From NCBI RefSeq assembly GCF_001891085.1, contig NZ_JXUP01000001.1, positions 1 to 64,000 on the forward strand: DNA of 64,000 nt. Direction: 5' to 3'. Made by a program: the position numbers and the translations under genes. Shown here one piece after another: positions 38,991 to 51,832 of this stretch. How positions within the stretch are numbered: the first letter of the stretch is position 1; the number at the start of each line of letters is the position of its first letter. Below the pieces are notes generated by a model. That model saw only the letters and a program-made list of their open reading frames with translations, had not been told where the DNA came from and ran no database searches. The stretch comes from Campylobacter concisus. Lineage in GTDB: Bacteria > Campylobacterota > Campylobacteria > Campylobacterales > Campylobacteraceae.

Positions 38991-39344
38991 TTATTTGCTT
39001 AAGCTAAAGCTTTCATCTATCAGGTCAAAAACTGTTTTTTGTGAGATTTTGGAGTTTAAATTTACATTTATCCAGTGCTTTTTATTCATATGATATGCTT
39101 TAAAAATTTGCCTCTCATCAACTAGCACCATGGCTAGATCTGGGCTGCATTTTAGATTTAAAACCTCTATCATCTCGTCACTTTTAAGGCCTAGCTTGCT
39201 AGCGCTTATCTCCATAAGCAGTGCAAACCACTTCTCATTTTTCTTGTGACGAAAGGCGCTAAATTTTGGATATTTTGGGAAGATTTGCTCACCTAAAATG
39301 TCAAATTTCTCTTTTATATATATCTCAACGTCATCTCGTTTCAA
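38991..39344 (-). CDS. MmcQ/YjbR-family protein
   Basis: 117 aa. The pattern FRHKKNEKWFALLME, then LNLKCSPDLAMVL and the C-terminal YHMNKKHWINVNL, matches the CyaY-like fold of the MmcQ/YjbR family, thought to bind DNA. Function in Campylobacter is unknown. It stands alone, with a 119-base gap upstream. Confidence 0.8.
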   Translation of the reverse strand: MKRDDVEIYIKEKFDILGEQIFPKYPKFSAFRHKKNEKWFALLMEISASKLGLKSDEMIEVLNLKCSPDLAMVLVDERQIFKAYHMNKKHWINVNLNSKISQKTVFDLIDESFSLSK

Positions 39345-39379
39345 ATTTCACTCCAAAATTCCTTTAAAGAGCGCTCATT

Positions 39380-39421
39380 CTCGTAGTTGTGATGTCACAT
39401 TACCCAACTCGTAATCGTGAT
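39380..39421. repeat. Paired 14-mer repeat with a TGTGA-TCACA dyad
   Basis: CTCGTAGTTGTGAT (39380-39393) recurs as CTCGTAATCGTGAT (39408-39421), 12 of 14 bases, spaced by 28. The first copy also opens the dyad TGTGATGTCACA (39388-39399). It lies upstream of the YjbR gene and may be an operator. This is a weak observation. Confidence 0.35.
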
Positions 39422-39463
39422 AACTTTTACTAAATTTGCTCTTTTCTACCTAGGCACAGCGTT

Positions 39464-40261
39464 TTATCTTTTAAATTTAGCCTCTATCTGCATAAAGCCC
39501 CAAGTGTTTCTAGCCTCACTAAGCTCCTTTTTGCTAAGCTCATCGATCATCATCTCTTCATTTTTACCAAGCCTATTTTTAACTTCACCAAACGGATTAA
39601 TAAGCATCGAGTCGCCGTAAAAACTCCACTGCGTATCATCGCTCTTGTGGCTCCCTACGCGGTTTACGCGCAGCACGTAGACGTTATTTGTAAAAGCTCT
39701 AACCTTTAAAAGCTCCTCCCAGCGCGCCTGCGAGAAAAATGTACAAGCCGTTGGCACGAGTACGATATCAACCTTTTTAGCGCTCATATACGCCCAGCAC
39801 ACATCAAAGTGCGCCTCGTAACCAAACATGACACCAACCTTAAATTTATTATATGTAAAGATAGGCAAATTTAGCTCATCACTTGTGTTATTAAAGAATT
39901 TCGCCTCATTCCAGTGAGCGTAAGGCATTAGAATTTGCTGATCATATAGCTTTACTTGTGTTGAGGTAAATTTAGCTAGACTTTTAAAAATTTCCTTGCC
40001 TTTTAGATTTACAATGGGTGCAACGATATTTAGATCATACTTTTTTGCCATTGCAAAAAGAGCCTCTTTTTTGCGCTCGCTTTGCTCTTTTATAAGGCTT
40101 TTTGGCATGCTAATGAGCTCTTTAAAAAAGCTATTTAGCACATATTCACCAAGCACAACCAGCCTTGCGTTTTCGTCAGCACAAATTTTTAGGTAATAAT
40201 CAAGCCTTGCCTCACTTAAAGGCTGCGTTGGTAGCTGAAGAGCACAAATTCTACTCATCAT
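39464..40261 (-). CDS. Nitrilase-fold protein lacking the catalytic Cys and Lys
   Basis: 265 aa with the carbon-nitrogen hydrolase fold. The catalytic Glu is present (GEYVL, E39), but the Lys position reads LYDQQIL (Gln108/109) and the nucleophile position, normally ICYD, reads FGYE (Gly147). The rest of the fold (VDIVLVPTACTF, RAFTNNVYVLRVNRVG) is well kept. It looks like a pseudoenzyme rather than a decaying gene. It overlaps xseB by 11 bases. A similar protein sits here in C. jejuni as I recall. Confidence 0.75.
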   Translation of the reverse strand: MMSRICALQLPTQPLSEARLDYYLKICADENARLVVLGEYVLNSFFKELISMPKSLIKEQSERKKEALFAMAKKYDLNIVAPIVNLKGKEIFKSLAKFTSTQVKLYDQQILMPYAHWNEAKFFNNTSDELNLPIFTYNKFKVGVMFGYEAHFDVCWAYMSAKKVDIVLVPTACTFFSQARWEELLKVRAFTNNVYVLRVNRVGSHKSDDTQWSFYGDSMLINPFGEVKNRLGKNEEMMIDELSKKELSEARNTWGFMQIEAKFKR

Positions 40262-40442
40262 CCACCTGCTTTATGCTAAGTTTTGCGTTTTCTAAAATTT
40301 CTCTTGCCTCATTTAGTAGCTTTTTGCCCTGTTCGTGCAGCTTTATGCTATTTTCTAAGCTCACATCATCTTTGTTTAGATCGTTTAAAATTTTATCTGC
40401 TAGGGCTAATTTTTCTTCAAAGCTTTGCTCTTTTTGCTCCAT
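40251..40442 (-). CDS. xseB: Exodeoxyribonuclease VII small subunit
   Basis: 63 aa. The XseB helical hairpin is shown by FEEKLALADKILNDLN, LENSIKLHEQGKKLLNEA and a short acidic end. Several small subunits coat one XseA, which is not encoded here. It lies three bases after metX. Confidence 0.85.
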   Translation of the reverse strand: MEQKEQSFEEKLALADKILNDLNKDDVSLENSIKLHEQGKKLLNEAREILENAKLSIKQVDDE

Positions 40443-40445
40443 TCT

Positions 40446-41551
40446 CTATCCTTTTAATATATTTTTTATATATCCATCAAATTTTTCTATCTCGACCAAA
40501 AAGGCGTCGTGGCCGTAGTTGCTATCTATCTCTACAAAATTTGTCTTTGCCTCCCGCCCCATCTGGCAAAGTGCGTCATAAATTTCTCTCATGCAGCTTG
40601 GCGGAAAGAGCAGATCGCCTTTAAATGCGATAAGGTGCAAATTTGCTTTGATCGGCGCAAGGGCGTCTTTTAGGTTGTCATAGTGTCTTGTGCAGTCAAA
40701 GATATTCATCATCTTTACGATGTATAGGTAGCTTAGCGGATCAAACCTCTTTGGAAAGTTGTAGCCGTTGTACTCCATGTAGCGATCCACCTGAAAGCGC
40801 CCAGAAAGCTCGTAAAGGCCGTCAGTTTCTACGTAGTTTCGTCCAAATTTCTCATCCATGCTATCAGGGCTTAAGAAGCTGATATGCCCTGCCATCCTGC
40901 CGTAAGCCATGCCTTTTAGACCATTTTTTCTTATAAAATCCGCGTCGTATTCGCCGTTTTTGAAATTTTCATCGTTTAAAATGGCTTCAATGGCGATCTT
41001 GTTAAACGCTATCGCCCAAGGCTTAGTCTGATAGGTGCTTGCAAGCATTATGATATCTTGCGCAAATTCTGGAAACTCTATGGCGTAGCAAAGTGCCTGC
41101 ATACCGCCAAGACTACCGCCTATCACGGCTCTTGCCCTTGTGATGCCAAGCTCGCTAAATAGCCTCATCTGCGCCTTTACCACGTCGCTTATGGCAAGGA
41201 CAGGGAAATTTAGCCGATACTCTTTGCCACTACTTCTATCCACGCTTAGCGGCGAGGTCGAGCCAAAGCACGAGCCTAAGATATTTACACAGATAACGTA
41301 AAATTTATCGGTATCGACCGCCTTTTTGCTGCCTATTAGCCCGTCCCACCAGCCAGCTTTCTCATCGCCTGAGTAAGTGCCAGCTGCGTGGTGCGAGCCA
41401 GTTAAGGCGTGACAGATCACGATAACGTTGCTTTTATCGGCATTTAACGTGCCGTAAGTCTCATAAATAAGCTTGAAATTTGATAGCATACGGCCACTCT
41501 CAAGATAGAGTGGCTCGTTAAATTTAATAGTTCTAGTTTGCAGGTCTAACA

Positions 41552-41552
<1 letters not shown>
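40446..41552 (-). CDS. metX: Homoserine O-acetyltransferase
   Basis: 368 aa, alpha/beta hydrolase. The nucleophile elbow is GGSLGGMQAL (about 145-154), with the Asp in the FKGDLLFP region and the His in NYGHDAFLVE. It makes O-acetylhomoserine for methionine synthesis. The start is GTG overlapping the guaB stop (TAGTG), so translation is coupled. Confidence 0.92.
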
Positions 41553-44363
<2,811 letters not shown>

Positions 44364-44368
44364 TATTT

Positions 44369-44473
44369 TTATCCTTTAAATTTATTAACCAAAAATATGC
44401 CAAACAAGCTAACAACGACCACCGCAGCGATCGTTGCGACTATGATAGTTGCGCTTACTGGCTCACTTAGCAC
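44369..44473 (-). CDS. 34-aa single-span membrane microprotein between ileS and gatA
   Basis: A complete small frame on the minus strand: GTG at 44471-44473, TAA at 44369-44371, 34 residues. It begins [17 protein letters not shown], continues with an uninterrupted Val/Ile/Leu helix and ends FLVNKFKG, i.e. one transmembrane helix with a positive tail. The GTG lies inside the end of ileS (its last codons GTC ATA AGT GCT AAG TGA) and the stop is within the gatA ribosome site, a fully coupled arrangement. I recall a small protein at this place in C. jejuni. Function is unknown. Confidence 0.65.
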   Translation of the reverse strand: MLSEPVSATIIVATIAAVVVVSLFGIFLVNKFKG

Positions 44474-47219
44474 TTATGACCTCTTCACATCTTGGGCATA
44501 GCGCATCTTCTTTGCTAGCATTAAATTTCCAGCATCTTGGGCATTTGTGAAGGTTGCTTGCTATGATCTTAAATTTATCACCCTCAAGCTCAAACTCGGC
44601 TAGTGGCTCGCTATCATCATAAGCTCTAACCGAGCTTACCATGTAAAGATCGGCCACTTCGCGCTCGTCGTAGCTTGTGATGTTGTGGTTTGTGGTCTCT
44701 AGACTTAGCTCTAGGGTTGATTTTATCTTTTTGTCCTTCTTAAGAACGTCCACGATCTCGTTAAATTTCTCTCTGCTGGCAAAAAGCAGCTCATCTTCAA
44801 AGCTAAGGTCAAATTTGATTGGTTCATAGACTAGGTCAAACGCGTCTTTTGCCTCGCCTTTGATGATCTTTGGAGCATAGTCCATCACCTCATCAACGGT
44901 GTAAGTAAGCGTTGGAGCGATGAGTGGCAAAAGTGCCTTTGTGATGATCGCCATCGCACTTTGAGCTGATCTTCTTCTTGGGGCGTCTTTTGCATCGCAG
45001 TAAAGCCTATCTTTGCAAACGTCAAGATATACGCCACTAAGATCGGCTGATAGGAAATTTAAAAGGATGTTAAAGCCCTTTGAAAAGTCGTAGTTTTTAA
45101 AGCAAGCACTTGCCTCGTCAAAGACCTTTTTAGCGCGTGCTAGTATCCATTTATCAAGGATATTAAACTCTGTATTTAGGCTCTCAAGATCATTTACGTT
45201 TGCTAGCAAGAAGCGGATCGTGTTGCGGATTTTGCGGTATTGCTCGCTGATTTGTTTTAATATATCTTCACTTATCTTTAAATCGCTTGAATAATCACTC
45301 ATGCCAACCCAAAGGCGTAAAATTTCCACGCCGTGAGTCTTAGCCACGTCTTGTGGAGCGATGACGTTGCCCTTGCTCTTGCTCATTTTCTCGCCCTTGG
45401 CATCGACAGTAAAGCCGTGAGTTAGGATGCTCTCATAAGGTGCGTGAGAATTTATAGCTGTGCTTACTAGAAGCGAGCTTTGAAACCAGCCGCGGTGCTG
45501 ATCTGAGCCTTCTAGATACATGCTTGCAGGGTATTTGCCAGCGTCGTAGTTGTCGCTTTGTAAGACTGCATGCCATGTCGAGCCGCTATCAAACCAAACA
45601 TCAAGGATGTCCATCACTTTTTCTAAATTTTCAGCCTTGTATTTTGTGCCCTTTGGCAAAAGCTCGTCTATACTTAGCGCCCACCACGCATCAGCGCCTT
45701 TTTCTTTGAAAATGCCTGCGATGTGGTCTAAAATTTCACTATCAAATATAACTTCTTTTGTCGCTTTATCTCTGAAAAACGCGATCGGCACGCCCCAGTC
45801 ACGCTGACGAGAGATACACCAGTCTGGGCGATTTTCTATCATCGAGCCTATTCTTTTTATGCCCACGCTTGGGTAGAATTTAACCTTTTCAAGCTCTTTT
45901 AGCGCTGTTTGTCTAAGCGTTTTGCCACCAAGTTTAGCCTCGTCCATAGCTATAAACCACTGCTTTGTAGCTCTATAAATAACAGGCTTATGTGTTCTCC
46001 AGCAAAATGGATAAGAGTGTCTAAATTTAGAGACGCTAAGTAGATTTTTGCCAAGTAGCTCTAAAATTTTCTCATTTGCTTTAAAGATGTGCATACCGAC
46101 AAACTCATCTACCACGTCACTTCTAAATAGTCCGTGATGTTTTAGGCTCTCATCATAGCAGCCGCCATCATCAACCGGCATCAAAATTTCACTAAAGCCA
46201 TATTTCAAGCAAACGTAGTAGTCGTCCTCACCGTGTCCCGGAGCTGTGTGAACAAGTCCGGTACCACCATCCATCATGACGTGATCGCCTAGTAAAAATC
46301 GCGATTTTCTGCCGTTTAGTGGATTTATCGCGTGAGTGTTTTCAAGTAGGCTTGATTTAAACTCTTTTTTGACCTCGCCCTTGCTTAGACCGCTTTCCAC
46401 AATACTCTCAAGTAGTGGCTTTGCAAAGATCAAATTTTCAGCCGTTAGGACGTAAATTTCATCTGGATTTAGGCTTATGGCTTGATTTGCTGGAAGTGTC
46501 CAAGGGGTGGTCGTCCAGATGACAGCGCTTGCCTCTTTTACGCCAAGCTTTTCTAGTGCATCTCCATCAAACTCAAACGCTACGTAAATAGAGTAGTCCT
46601 CTTTCTCCTCGTACTCAACCTCAGCTTCAGCTAGCGCCGATCTAGCCGCCCAGCTCCAATAAACTGGCTTGCTTCTTTCAACCAAAAGCCCTTTTTTAGC
46701 GATCTCGCAAAGTGCTTTGTAGATGTCAGCCTCAAACTCAAATTTCATCGTCATGTATGGATTTTCAAAGTCGCCGATGATGCCAAGGCTTTTAAATTCA
46801 TTTCGCTGAATGTCTATAAATTCTCTCGCATGCTGCCTGCAAAGCTCCCTGATCTCGACCTTGCTAAGCTCTTTTTTCTTATCGCCAAGCTTTACTTCGA
46901 CTTGCTGCTCGATCGGCAAGCCGTGGCAGTCCCAGCCTGGCACGTAGCGGACGTTTTCGCCGTAAAAATAGTGCGTTTTTGTGATGATATCTTTTAAAAT
47001 TTTATTTAACGCGTGGCCGATGTGTAGGTGTCCGTTTGCATACGGAGGGCCGTCGTGGATGTTGAAGTTTTTAACCGCATTTTGGCGGTTTTTCTTCATT
47101 TTTTCGTAAACCTTGCGGTCTTCGTACCATGATTTTAGTCTTTGTGGTTCATTTTGTGGAAGATTTCCGCGCATCGGGAAATTTGTCTCTGGGAGTAAAA
47201 GTGTCTCTTTATAGTCCAT
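44463..47219 (-). CDS. ileS: Isoleucyl-tRNA synthetase
   Basis: 918 aa, full-length bacterial form. HIGH is at residues 66-69 ([10 protein letters not shown]), KMSKSKGNV is present near 600, and the C-terminal zinc finger reads CPRCWKF and CPRCEEV. It charges tRNA-Ile with isoleucine. It is transcribed from a divergent region shared with the cinA-like gene. Confidence 0.97.
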   Translation of the reverse strand: MDYKETLLLPETNFPMRGNLPQNEPQRLKSWYEDRKVYEKMKKNRQNAVKNFNIHDGPPYANGHLHIGHALNKILKDIITKTHYFYGENVRYVPGWDCHGLPIEQQVEVKLGDKKKELSKVEIRELCRQHAREFIDIQRNEFKSLGIIGDFENPYMTMKFEFEADIYKALCEIAKKGLLVERSKPVYWSWAARSALAEAEVEYEEKEDYSIYVAFEFDGDALEKLGVKEASAVIWTTTPWTLPANQAISLNPDEIYVLTAENLIFAKPLLESIVESGLSKGEVKKEFKSSLLENTHAINPLNGRKSRFLLGDHVMMDGGTGLVHTAPGHGEDDYYVCLKYGFSEILMPVDDGGCYDESLKHHGLFRSDVVDEFVGMHIFKANEKILELLGKNLLSVSKFRHSYPFCWRTHKPVIYRATKQWFIAMDEAKLGGKTLRQTALKELEKVKFYPSVGIKRIGSMIENRPDWCISRQRDWGVPIAFFRDKATKEVIFDSEILDHIAGIFKEKGADAWWALSIDELLPKGTKYKAENLEKVMDILDVWFDSGSTWHAVLQSDNYDAGKYPASMYLEGSDQHRGWFQSSLLVSTAINSHAPYESILTHGFTVDAKGEKMSKSKGNVIAPQDVAKTHGVEILRLWVGMSDYSSDLKISEDILKQISEQYRKIRNTIRFLLANVNDLESLNTEFNILDKWILARAKKVFDEASACFKNYDFSKGFNILLNFLSADLSGVYLDVCKDRLYCDAKDAPRRRSAQSAMAIITKALLPLIAPTLTYTVDEVMDYAPKIIKGEAKDAFDLVYEPIKFDLSFEDELLFASREKFNEIVDVLKKDKKIKSTLELSLETTNHNITSYDEREVADLYMVSSVRAYDDSEPLAEFELEGDKFKIIASNLHKCPRCWKFNASKEDALCPRCEEVISAK

Positions 47220-47245
47220 TTTTTACCTTGATTTTAAAATTTGCT

Positions 47246-47291
47246 AATTTTACACCTGTGCTGGTTAAATCACACTGAAAAATAGTATAAT
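47246..47291. promoter_or_regulatory. Divergent promoters for ileS and the cinA-like gene
   Basis: On the plus strand TATAAT (47286-47291) with an AAGGAG ribosome site (47302-47307) serves the cinA-like gene. On the minus strand TGTAAAAT (47246-47253) is a fair -10 for ileS. Confidence 0.5.
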
Positions 47292-47314
47292 GGGGCAAAA
47301 AAAGGAGCTTAAAA

Positions 47315-48412
47315 ATGAGACAAAGTATCTTGATAATAGGCGAAGATCTTGAGATAAATAGAGAATTTCTAAACTACATTTTTCAAAGTTACGAGGATCA
47401 TTTTGGCGAGCTTGGAGTGGTCATTTTTGCTCCAAAAAATAGCAAAGAGCTGCCTTTTATCATCGAAAATTTATCAAAAGATTACGACTTTGTAAGCATT
47501 TTTGGCTCGGATGAAAATTTTGCCATTGCCGCAAAGATCATAGCCACTCTAACTGGGGGCTCACTCGAGCTAAAAGATAGCACGACACTTGCACTTAAAG
47601 ATAGCTTAGACTACTCAAAAAATAGCTTTTTAGCCAGCCTAAATAACGCTCAGATAAATCTCATAAAAGCTAATCCAAACGAAGAACTTGGCGAGTTTTT
47701 GATTGATTTCAAGCCTGATTTTAGCTACTTTCACCTCATTGACATAGATGCTGATAGTGCTAAAATCCTTATGATGCCACTTGCTAAAACTTACGAGGTC
47801 GATATCACTCTTGCGCAAATCCTACCAAATTTGATACTAATCAAAGCAAAAAGCAACAAATTTGGCCAGATCGAGAGCTTTTTGCAAGGGGTAAAAACGC
47901 TATTTTCACAAAAATTTATTCCACAAAAAGATGTGATTGCCTTCGTGGCAAACAAACTTATGCAAAAAGGGTTAAAAATTTCATTTGCCGAGTCTTGCAC
48001 GGCTGGGCTGGCGGCAGCTAAATTTGCAAGATACAGTGGTGTTTCAGCTAGCTTTGATGGCTCCTTGGTAACCTACGCAAACCATATAAAGCACGAGTGG
48101 CTAGGCGTTGAGGATGAAATTTTAGATACTTACGGAGCCGTGAGCGAGCCTTGCGTAAAAGCGATGGTAAAAGGCGCACTAAGCGCGACAAATGCGGACT
48201 TTGCGCTTGCTATTAGCGGTATCGCAGGACCTGGTGGGGGCACAGCCAGCAAGCCAGTTGGCACGGTATATGTCGCAGCTGGCGATAGAAATGGCAACAT
48301 CGAGGTTGAGAGGCTTCTTTTAAAAGGGGATCGCAACTACGTTAGAGAGCAAAGCGTGCTAAGTGCCTATCTATGCCTACTACGTCTAAAAAGTGAGATA
48401 TTTTTTGCTTAA
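47315..48412 (+). CDS. CinA-family protein (NMN amidohydrolase-type C-terminus)
   Basis: 365 aa. The C-terminal half (about 205-365) is a typical CinA/PncC domain: KISFAESCTAGLAAAKFARYSGVS, then AISGIAGPGGGTASKPVGTVYVA. The N-terminal half (1-190) resembles a reduced molybdopterin-binding-like COG1058 domain but lacks the usual TGGLGPT signature, so it may be altered. The deamidase reaction recycles NMN to nicotinic acid mononucleotide. Confidence 0.78.
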   Translation: MRQSILIIGEDLEINREFLNYIFQSYEDHFGELGVVIFAPKNSKELPFIIENLSKDYDFVSIFGSDENFAIAAKIIATLTGGSLELKDSTTLALKDSLDYSKNSFLASLNNAQINLIKANPNEELGEFLIDFKPDFSYFHLIDIDADSAKILMMPLAKTYEVDITLAQILPNLILIKAKSNKFGQIESFLQGVKTLFSQKFIPQKDVIAFVANKLMQKGLKISFAESCTAGLAAAKFARYSGVSASFDGSLVTYANHIKHEWLGVEDEILDTYGAVSEPCVKAMVKGALSATNADFALAISGIAGPGGGTASKPVGTVYVAAGDRNGNIEVERLLLKGDRNYVREQSVLSAYLCLLRLKSEIFFA

Positions 48413-48502
48413 AATTTTATCTTTTTAAAAATAGCACTAAATTTAACGGCGACATTCGCAATAAAATATCAAAAATAAAAAGCCAAATTTAAAAAGCTAA
48501 AG

Positions 48503-48986
48503 ATGTTTAAAAAGATATTGTTTCTAGCTATTTCTTCGTTATTTGCATTTGGTGCTATAGCTCAAGCAGGCGAGATAAAAGCAAGCGACTCGCCCTTTGG
48601 TTACGCTAGCATTGGTGCAGAGCAAAATTTTGGCAGATACGCCGATAAAGAGAGTAAAGAAGTTGTCACAAAAGATAGACAAGAGCTCATAAAATACGCG
48701 ACTATGTCATCTATGTGGATGAGCTCATAGACCTTAGCGAAGGCAAGATTCCTCAAAATGGCAATAGCTTGGGGCTAGATAAATTTATAAGCGAGATTAG
48801 CAGTGGCGAGTTTAGCTCTTATGCAAGCTTACGGCGCCTCATGCCGTGCAAATTTAGTAATCCATAAGTGTATTTTTGAAAGCGAAAAATAAAGCTTTTA
48901 AAAAGGGCAGCGTTTGCAAAAAACTAGACAAATCGCTATTTAAGCCGCCATATAAATTTTATCCCAATAAAGATTCAAACATCTAG
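48503..48986 (+). pseudogene. Frameshifted gene for a secreted protein
   Basis: The frame starting at 48503 gives a clean signal peptide (MFKKILFLAISSLFAFGAIA) and a periplasmic stretch ending at a stop at 48728-48730. From about 48700 the frame one base away continues without a break: DYVIYVDELIDLSEGKIPQN and on to a stop at 48865-48867. A further lysine-rich open stretch (frame shifted again) runs to 48984-48986. A single missing base near 48700 is the simplest explanation for the first break; further decay follows. I do not recognise the family. Confidence 0.6.
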
Positions 48987-49088
48987 AATGAGGCAAATAA
49001 AATGCAGATAGTGGCAAACTAGCTGTTAATAAAAAATTTTTACCAAAGCCTCCAAGCTAGACAAAACGCTTGAAGCCAGGAGTTTAAG
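48987..49088. other. Gap between the broken gene and the polyene operon
   Basis: About 100 bases without a gene, separating convergent transcription units. CAAGC (49053-49057) pairs with GCTTG (49068-49072), a weak hairpin that could end the operon, but no clear U-tract follows. Confidence 0.3.
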
Positions 49089-51317
49089 CTAAATTTTTAT
49101 ATTTTTACAAGATAAGATGCTGGCGATCAGCCCATATATCAGCACGCAAAGGCTAACACTTAACCCAAATACGCTAAGGGCAGCGGTCTGGCTAAAAGAT
49201 AGCGTAAAAAACGAGATAAAGCTCGTTATAAATGCGCAAAATATCCCATAAATTCGCTCTTTTTCGCTAAGGCTATCATTTAGCGCAAATATCATGTAAT
49301 CAATCCCCACAGCGCTTGCAAGTATGAGTCCAAAGACACCAAAAATGCTTAAATTTACGCCAAAAATGGCGAAGATAAAGAGCGTAAGAAGCACGCCAAA
49401 GATGATGATGCCCATCACAAGTGCCGAAATGATGGCACTAAAATAAAACCATAGCAGTAAAAACGCGATCACAAGCGCTGCTATTTTTAGCTTTAGAGCA
49501 AGCTCTTTTGCCTGTGTTAGACTCTCATTTAGTGAGTCAGCAAAATTTAGGCTAAAAGCTTTGTGGCGTTCCAGCACCTCATCACTTGCCGTCCCTTTTA
49601 CAAAGCCGCTCACGTAAGATACACTCGTATTTTCATCAAGCATAAATTTCTTAAAATCCTTCATTGATTTTAGAGCCAAAATTTCACTCACGCCAAGCTC
49701 TTTTTCACCCAAAATTTTTAAAATTTCATCCCTTATCTCATCTTTGTTAAAGCCAAATTTCTCATAAATCACATAAATTTGCTCATCATCAAGCGCATTT
49801 TTAAAGGCCTCTTTTAGCTCATCCTGCTCGCTTTTACTTAAAAATATATCACTTAGCGAGCTCTCATCTTTTATCAAATTTCTCTTTTTTAGCTTGGCTA
49901 AAAGGCTCTTTTCAACTCCTAAAATGTCACCGCTAGATCTTGTCACGATCATCGTATTTTGGTTGTTGCCAGTTAAGCTTAATATATAAGAAGAGTCCGC
50001 TAGCAGGCTCTTTGGCATATTTGAGTAGTCTTTTACGTTTTCGCTTTTTGATAAATTTTTAAGATCAAATCCTAGAAAAATAGCTAGCAAAATAAGCGAA
50101 AAAGCTAGAAATTTAACCCCCAAATGCCTAGCAACTATGCTTGAGAGCTTGCAAAATTTAGTTAAAAACCTATCAAAAACCTTTGATCTATAAAATTTCA
50201 CACCTTCAAAAACTAAAGGCATGAAAAAATAGCTAGCTAAAAACGCAGCAACTAGCGCAAATGCCGAAAATAGCGCCACTTCTTTAAGCAGCCTAAGATC
50301 AGAAAAAGTAAAAGCTAGATAGCCACTAAGCGTGATAAGAAGGCCTAGCAAGAAAATTTTTAGCATATTTTTTATGCTGCCAGCCCTGATCGCTGCGCCC
50401 TCGTTTTTGCTAAGCCAGTGCAAGACATAGTCAAACATGAGTCCAATGAGGCTTGTGCTTATTAAAATAGTAAGGATATTTAGCTCGCCAAGGCAGAGCA
50501 AAGTGCCTGCAAATGCCACGCTAAAGCCAAATACAGCGATAAATATCACATAAAAAATTCGCAAATTTCTAAAGGCAAGCATCAAAAATATAGCGGTTAA
50601 ACTAAGTGAAAGCGCACTCATATAAAGGCTCTCGCTCTCGTTTTTTTGCTTTGAAAATGCCTGATAGAGGGCACTTGAGTGCACAAAAAGCTCGTTTCGT
50701 CCAACTTTTAGTGCATTTAGCTCGTTATAAAAATTTATTAACCCTTCGCTCGAAGCTCCCTTTTTTAGCTCGCCTTTTAGCAAAAAAAAGCTCTTCTCTC
50801 CGTCCTTTACCTCAAGCATGAGCTCGGCTAAATTTAAGCTCACATTGCCATTTTTTGCACTAAAACCACTACTTAGCGAGAAAAAATCATCTTTTACATT
50901 TAAAAGCTTAAAGCTAAAGCTACTAAAAATTTCCTCTGCGCGCTTTTTAAAAAAAGCATTTTTATCGTTTTTTAGAAGCTCTAGATCAGCTCTACTTAAA
51001 AGCGCGATCTTTGAGCGGTTGATGTCACTTTTTATATCGTTTAATTTTATATCTAAGTTCACCTCAAAGCTCTTAAAAAGCGAACTTTTAAGAGCTAAGC
51101 TTTGCACATTTTTGGCCAGCTCTTTAGAATTTACCAGCACTAAAAAATTTGACGCCATCTCATCTTGCACCTCTTTTAGCACCTTTGCCTCTTTGGCGTC
51201 CTTGAAATTTATCAGTGAAAAGATGTCGGTTTGGACGTTTTTTAGGCTCGCAAGCGAATATCCAAGCGAGGCTAAAAAAACAAAGACAAAAGCCAAGATC
51301 GTGGCTAGTTTTTTCAT
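49089..51317 (-). CDS. MMPL/RND-type exporter of the polyene cluster
   Basis: 742 aa with about 12 transmembrane helices in two halves, each preceded by a periplasmic loop: helices at about 5-25 and 225-365, then 405-420 and 610-742. This MMPL family (as in hopanoid and aryl-polyene exporters) moves lipids across the inner membrane. It is the last gene of the operon and overlaps the LolA-like gene by 4 bases. In APE clusters the equivalent gene is thought to pass the finished pigment on towards the outer membrane. Confidence 0.85.
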   Translation of the reverse strand: MKKLATILAFVFVFLASLGYSLASLKNVQTDIFSLINFKDAKEAKVLKEVQDEMASNFLVLVNSKELAKNVQSLALKSSLFKSFEVNLDIKLNDIKSDINRSKIALLSRADLELLKNDKNAFFKKRAEEIFSSFSFKLLNVKDDFFSLSSGFSAKNGNVSLNLAELMLEVKDGEKSFFLLKGELKKGASSEGLINFYNELNALKVGRNELFVHSSALYQAFSKQKNESESLYMSALSLSLTAIFLMLAFRNLRIFYVIFIAVFGFSVAFAGTLLCLGELNILTILISTSLIGLMFDYVLHWLSKNEGAAIRAGSIKNMLKIFLLGLLITLSGYLAFTFSDLRLLKEVALFSAFALVAAFLASYFFMPLVFEGVKFYRSKVFDRFLTKFCKLSSIVARHLGVKFLAFSLILLAIFLGFDLKNLSKSENVKDYSNMPKSLLADSSYILSLTGNNQNTMIVTRSSGDILGVEKSLLAKLKKRNLIKDESSLSDIFLSKSEQDELKEAFKNALDDEQIYVIYEKFGFNKDEIRDEILKILGEKELGVSEILALKSMKDFKKFMLDENTSVSYVSGFVKGTASDEVLERHKAFSLNFADSLNESLTQAKELALKLKIAALVIAFLLLWFYFSAIISALVMGIIIFGVLLTLFIFAIFGVNLSIFGVFGLILASAVGIDYMIFALNDSLSEKERIYGIFCAFITSFISFFTLSFSQTAALSVFGLSVSLCVLIYGLIASILSCKNIKI

Positions 51318-51832
51318 TTTAGACTAAACTCATTTATCGTTTTATCTCCGCTTACCTCGTCAAGCTCGATCTTTTTTACCGCCTCATCGCCGCTTATCTT
51401 TATGGATTTAAAAATTTGTTTAAAGAGTAAATTTTTAGGGCTTAGCTCTATGCTCCACTCTTTTAGGCTGCCACTTGTTTTTATATCAAATTCTTTCCTA
51501 AGCTCGTTTTCATCGAGGCTGATGATAGCAAGAAATAGCTTTTCGTCAAAATTTGCGCTCGTCTTTTCAAGCTCGCCATTTTCGTTTTTGAAAATGCCAT
51601 CTTTATTTATAAAAACCTTTGAGACGACTGGCTCTAGAGTATCCCAGTAAAGACCGCCATTTTCTAGTCTAAACTCGCCCGAGCTTTTTATGTTTTTGTT
51701 AAAGCCAGCCAGGCTCTTTGTCTGCGTGAAATTTCCGCTTACGCCATCAGTCTTTACCATATTTTTAAGCTCACCCAGCTCATAGCCAAAGCAAGATATA
51801 AAAATGGCTAAAAAAAGAGCTATTTTTCTCAT
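51314..51832 (-). CDS. LolA-like periplasmic carrier
   Basis: 172 aa. A signal peptide (about 1-17) precedes the LolA-type start GVSGNFTQTKSLAGFNKNIKSSGEF (about 35-59), with the later FKQIFKSIKISGD. LolA folds as an open beta-barrel that chaperones lipids. Partnered here with an MMPL exporter, it probably shuttles the polyene lipid across the periplasm, as assumed in APE clusters. This is a family-level inference. Confidence 0.78.
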   Translation of the reverse strand: MRKIALFLAIFISCFGYELGELKNMVKTDGVSGNFTQTKSLAGFNKNIKSSGEFRLENGGLYWDTLEPVVSKVFINKDGIFKNENGELEKTSANFDEKLFLAIISLDENELRKEFDIKTSGSLKEWSIELSPKNLLFKQIFKSIKISGDEAVKKIELDEVSGDKTINEFSLK

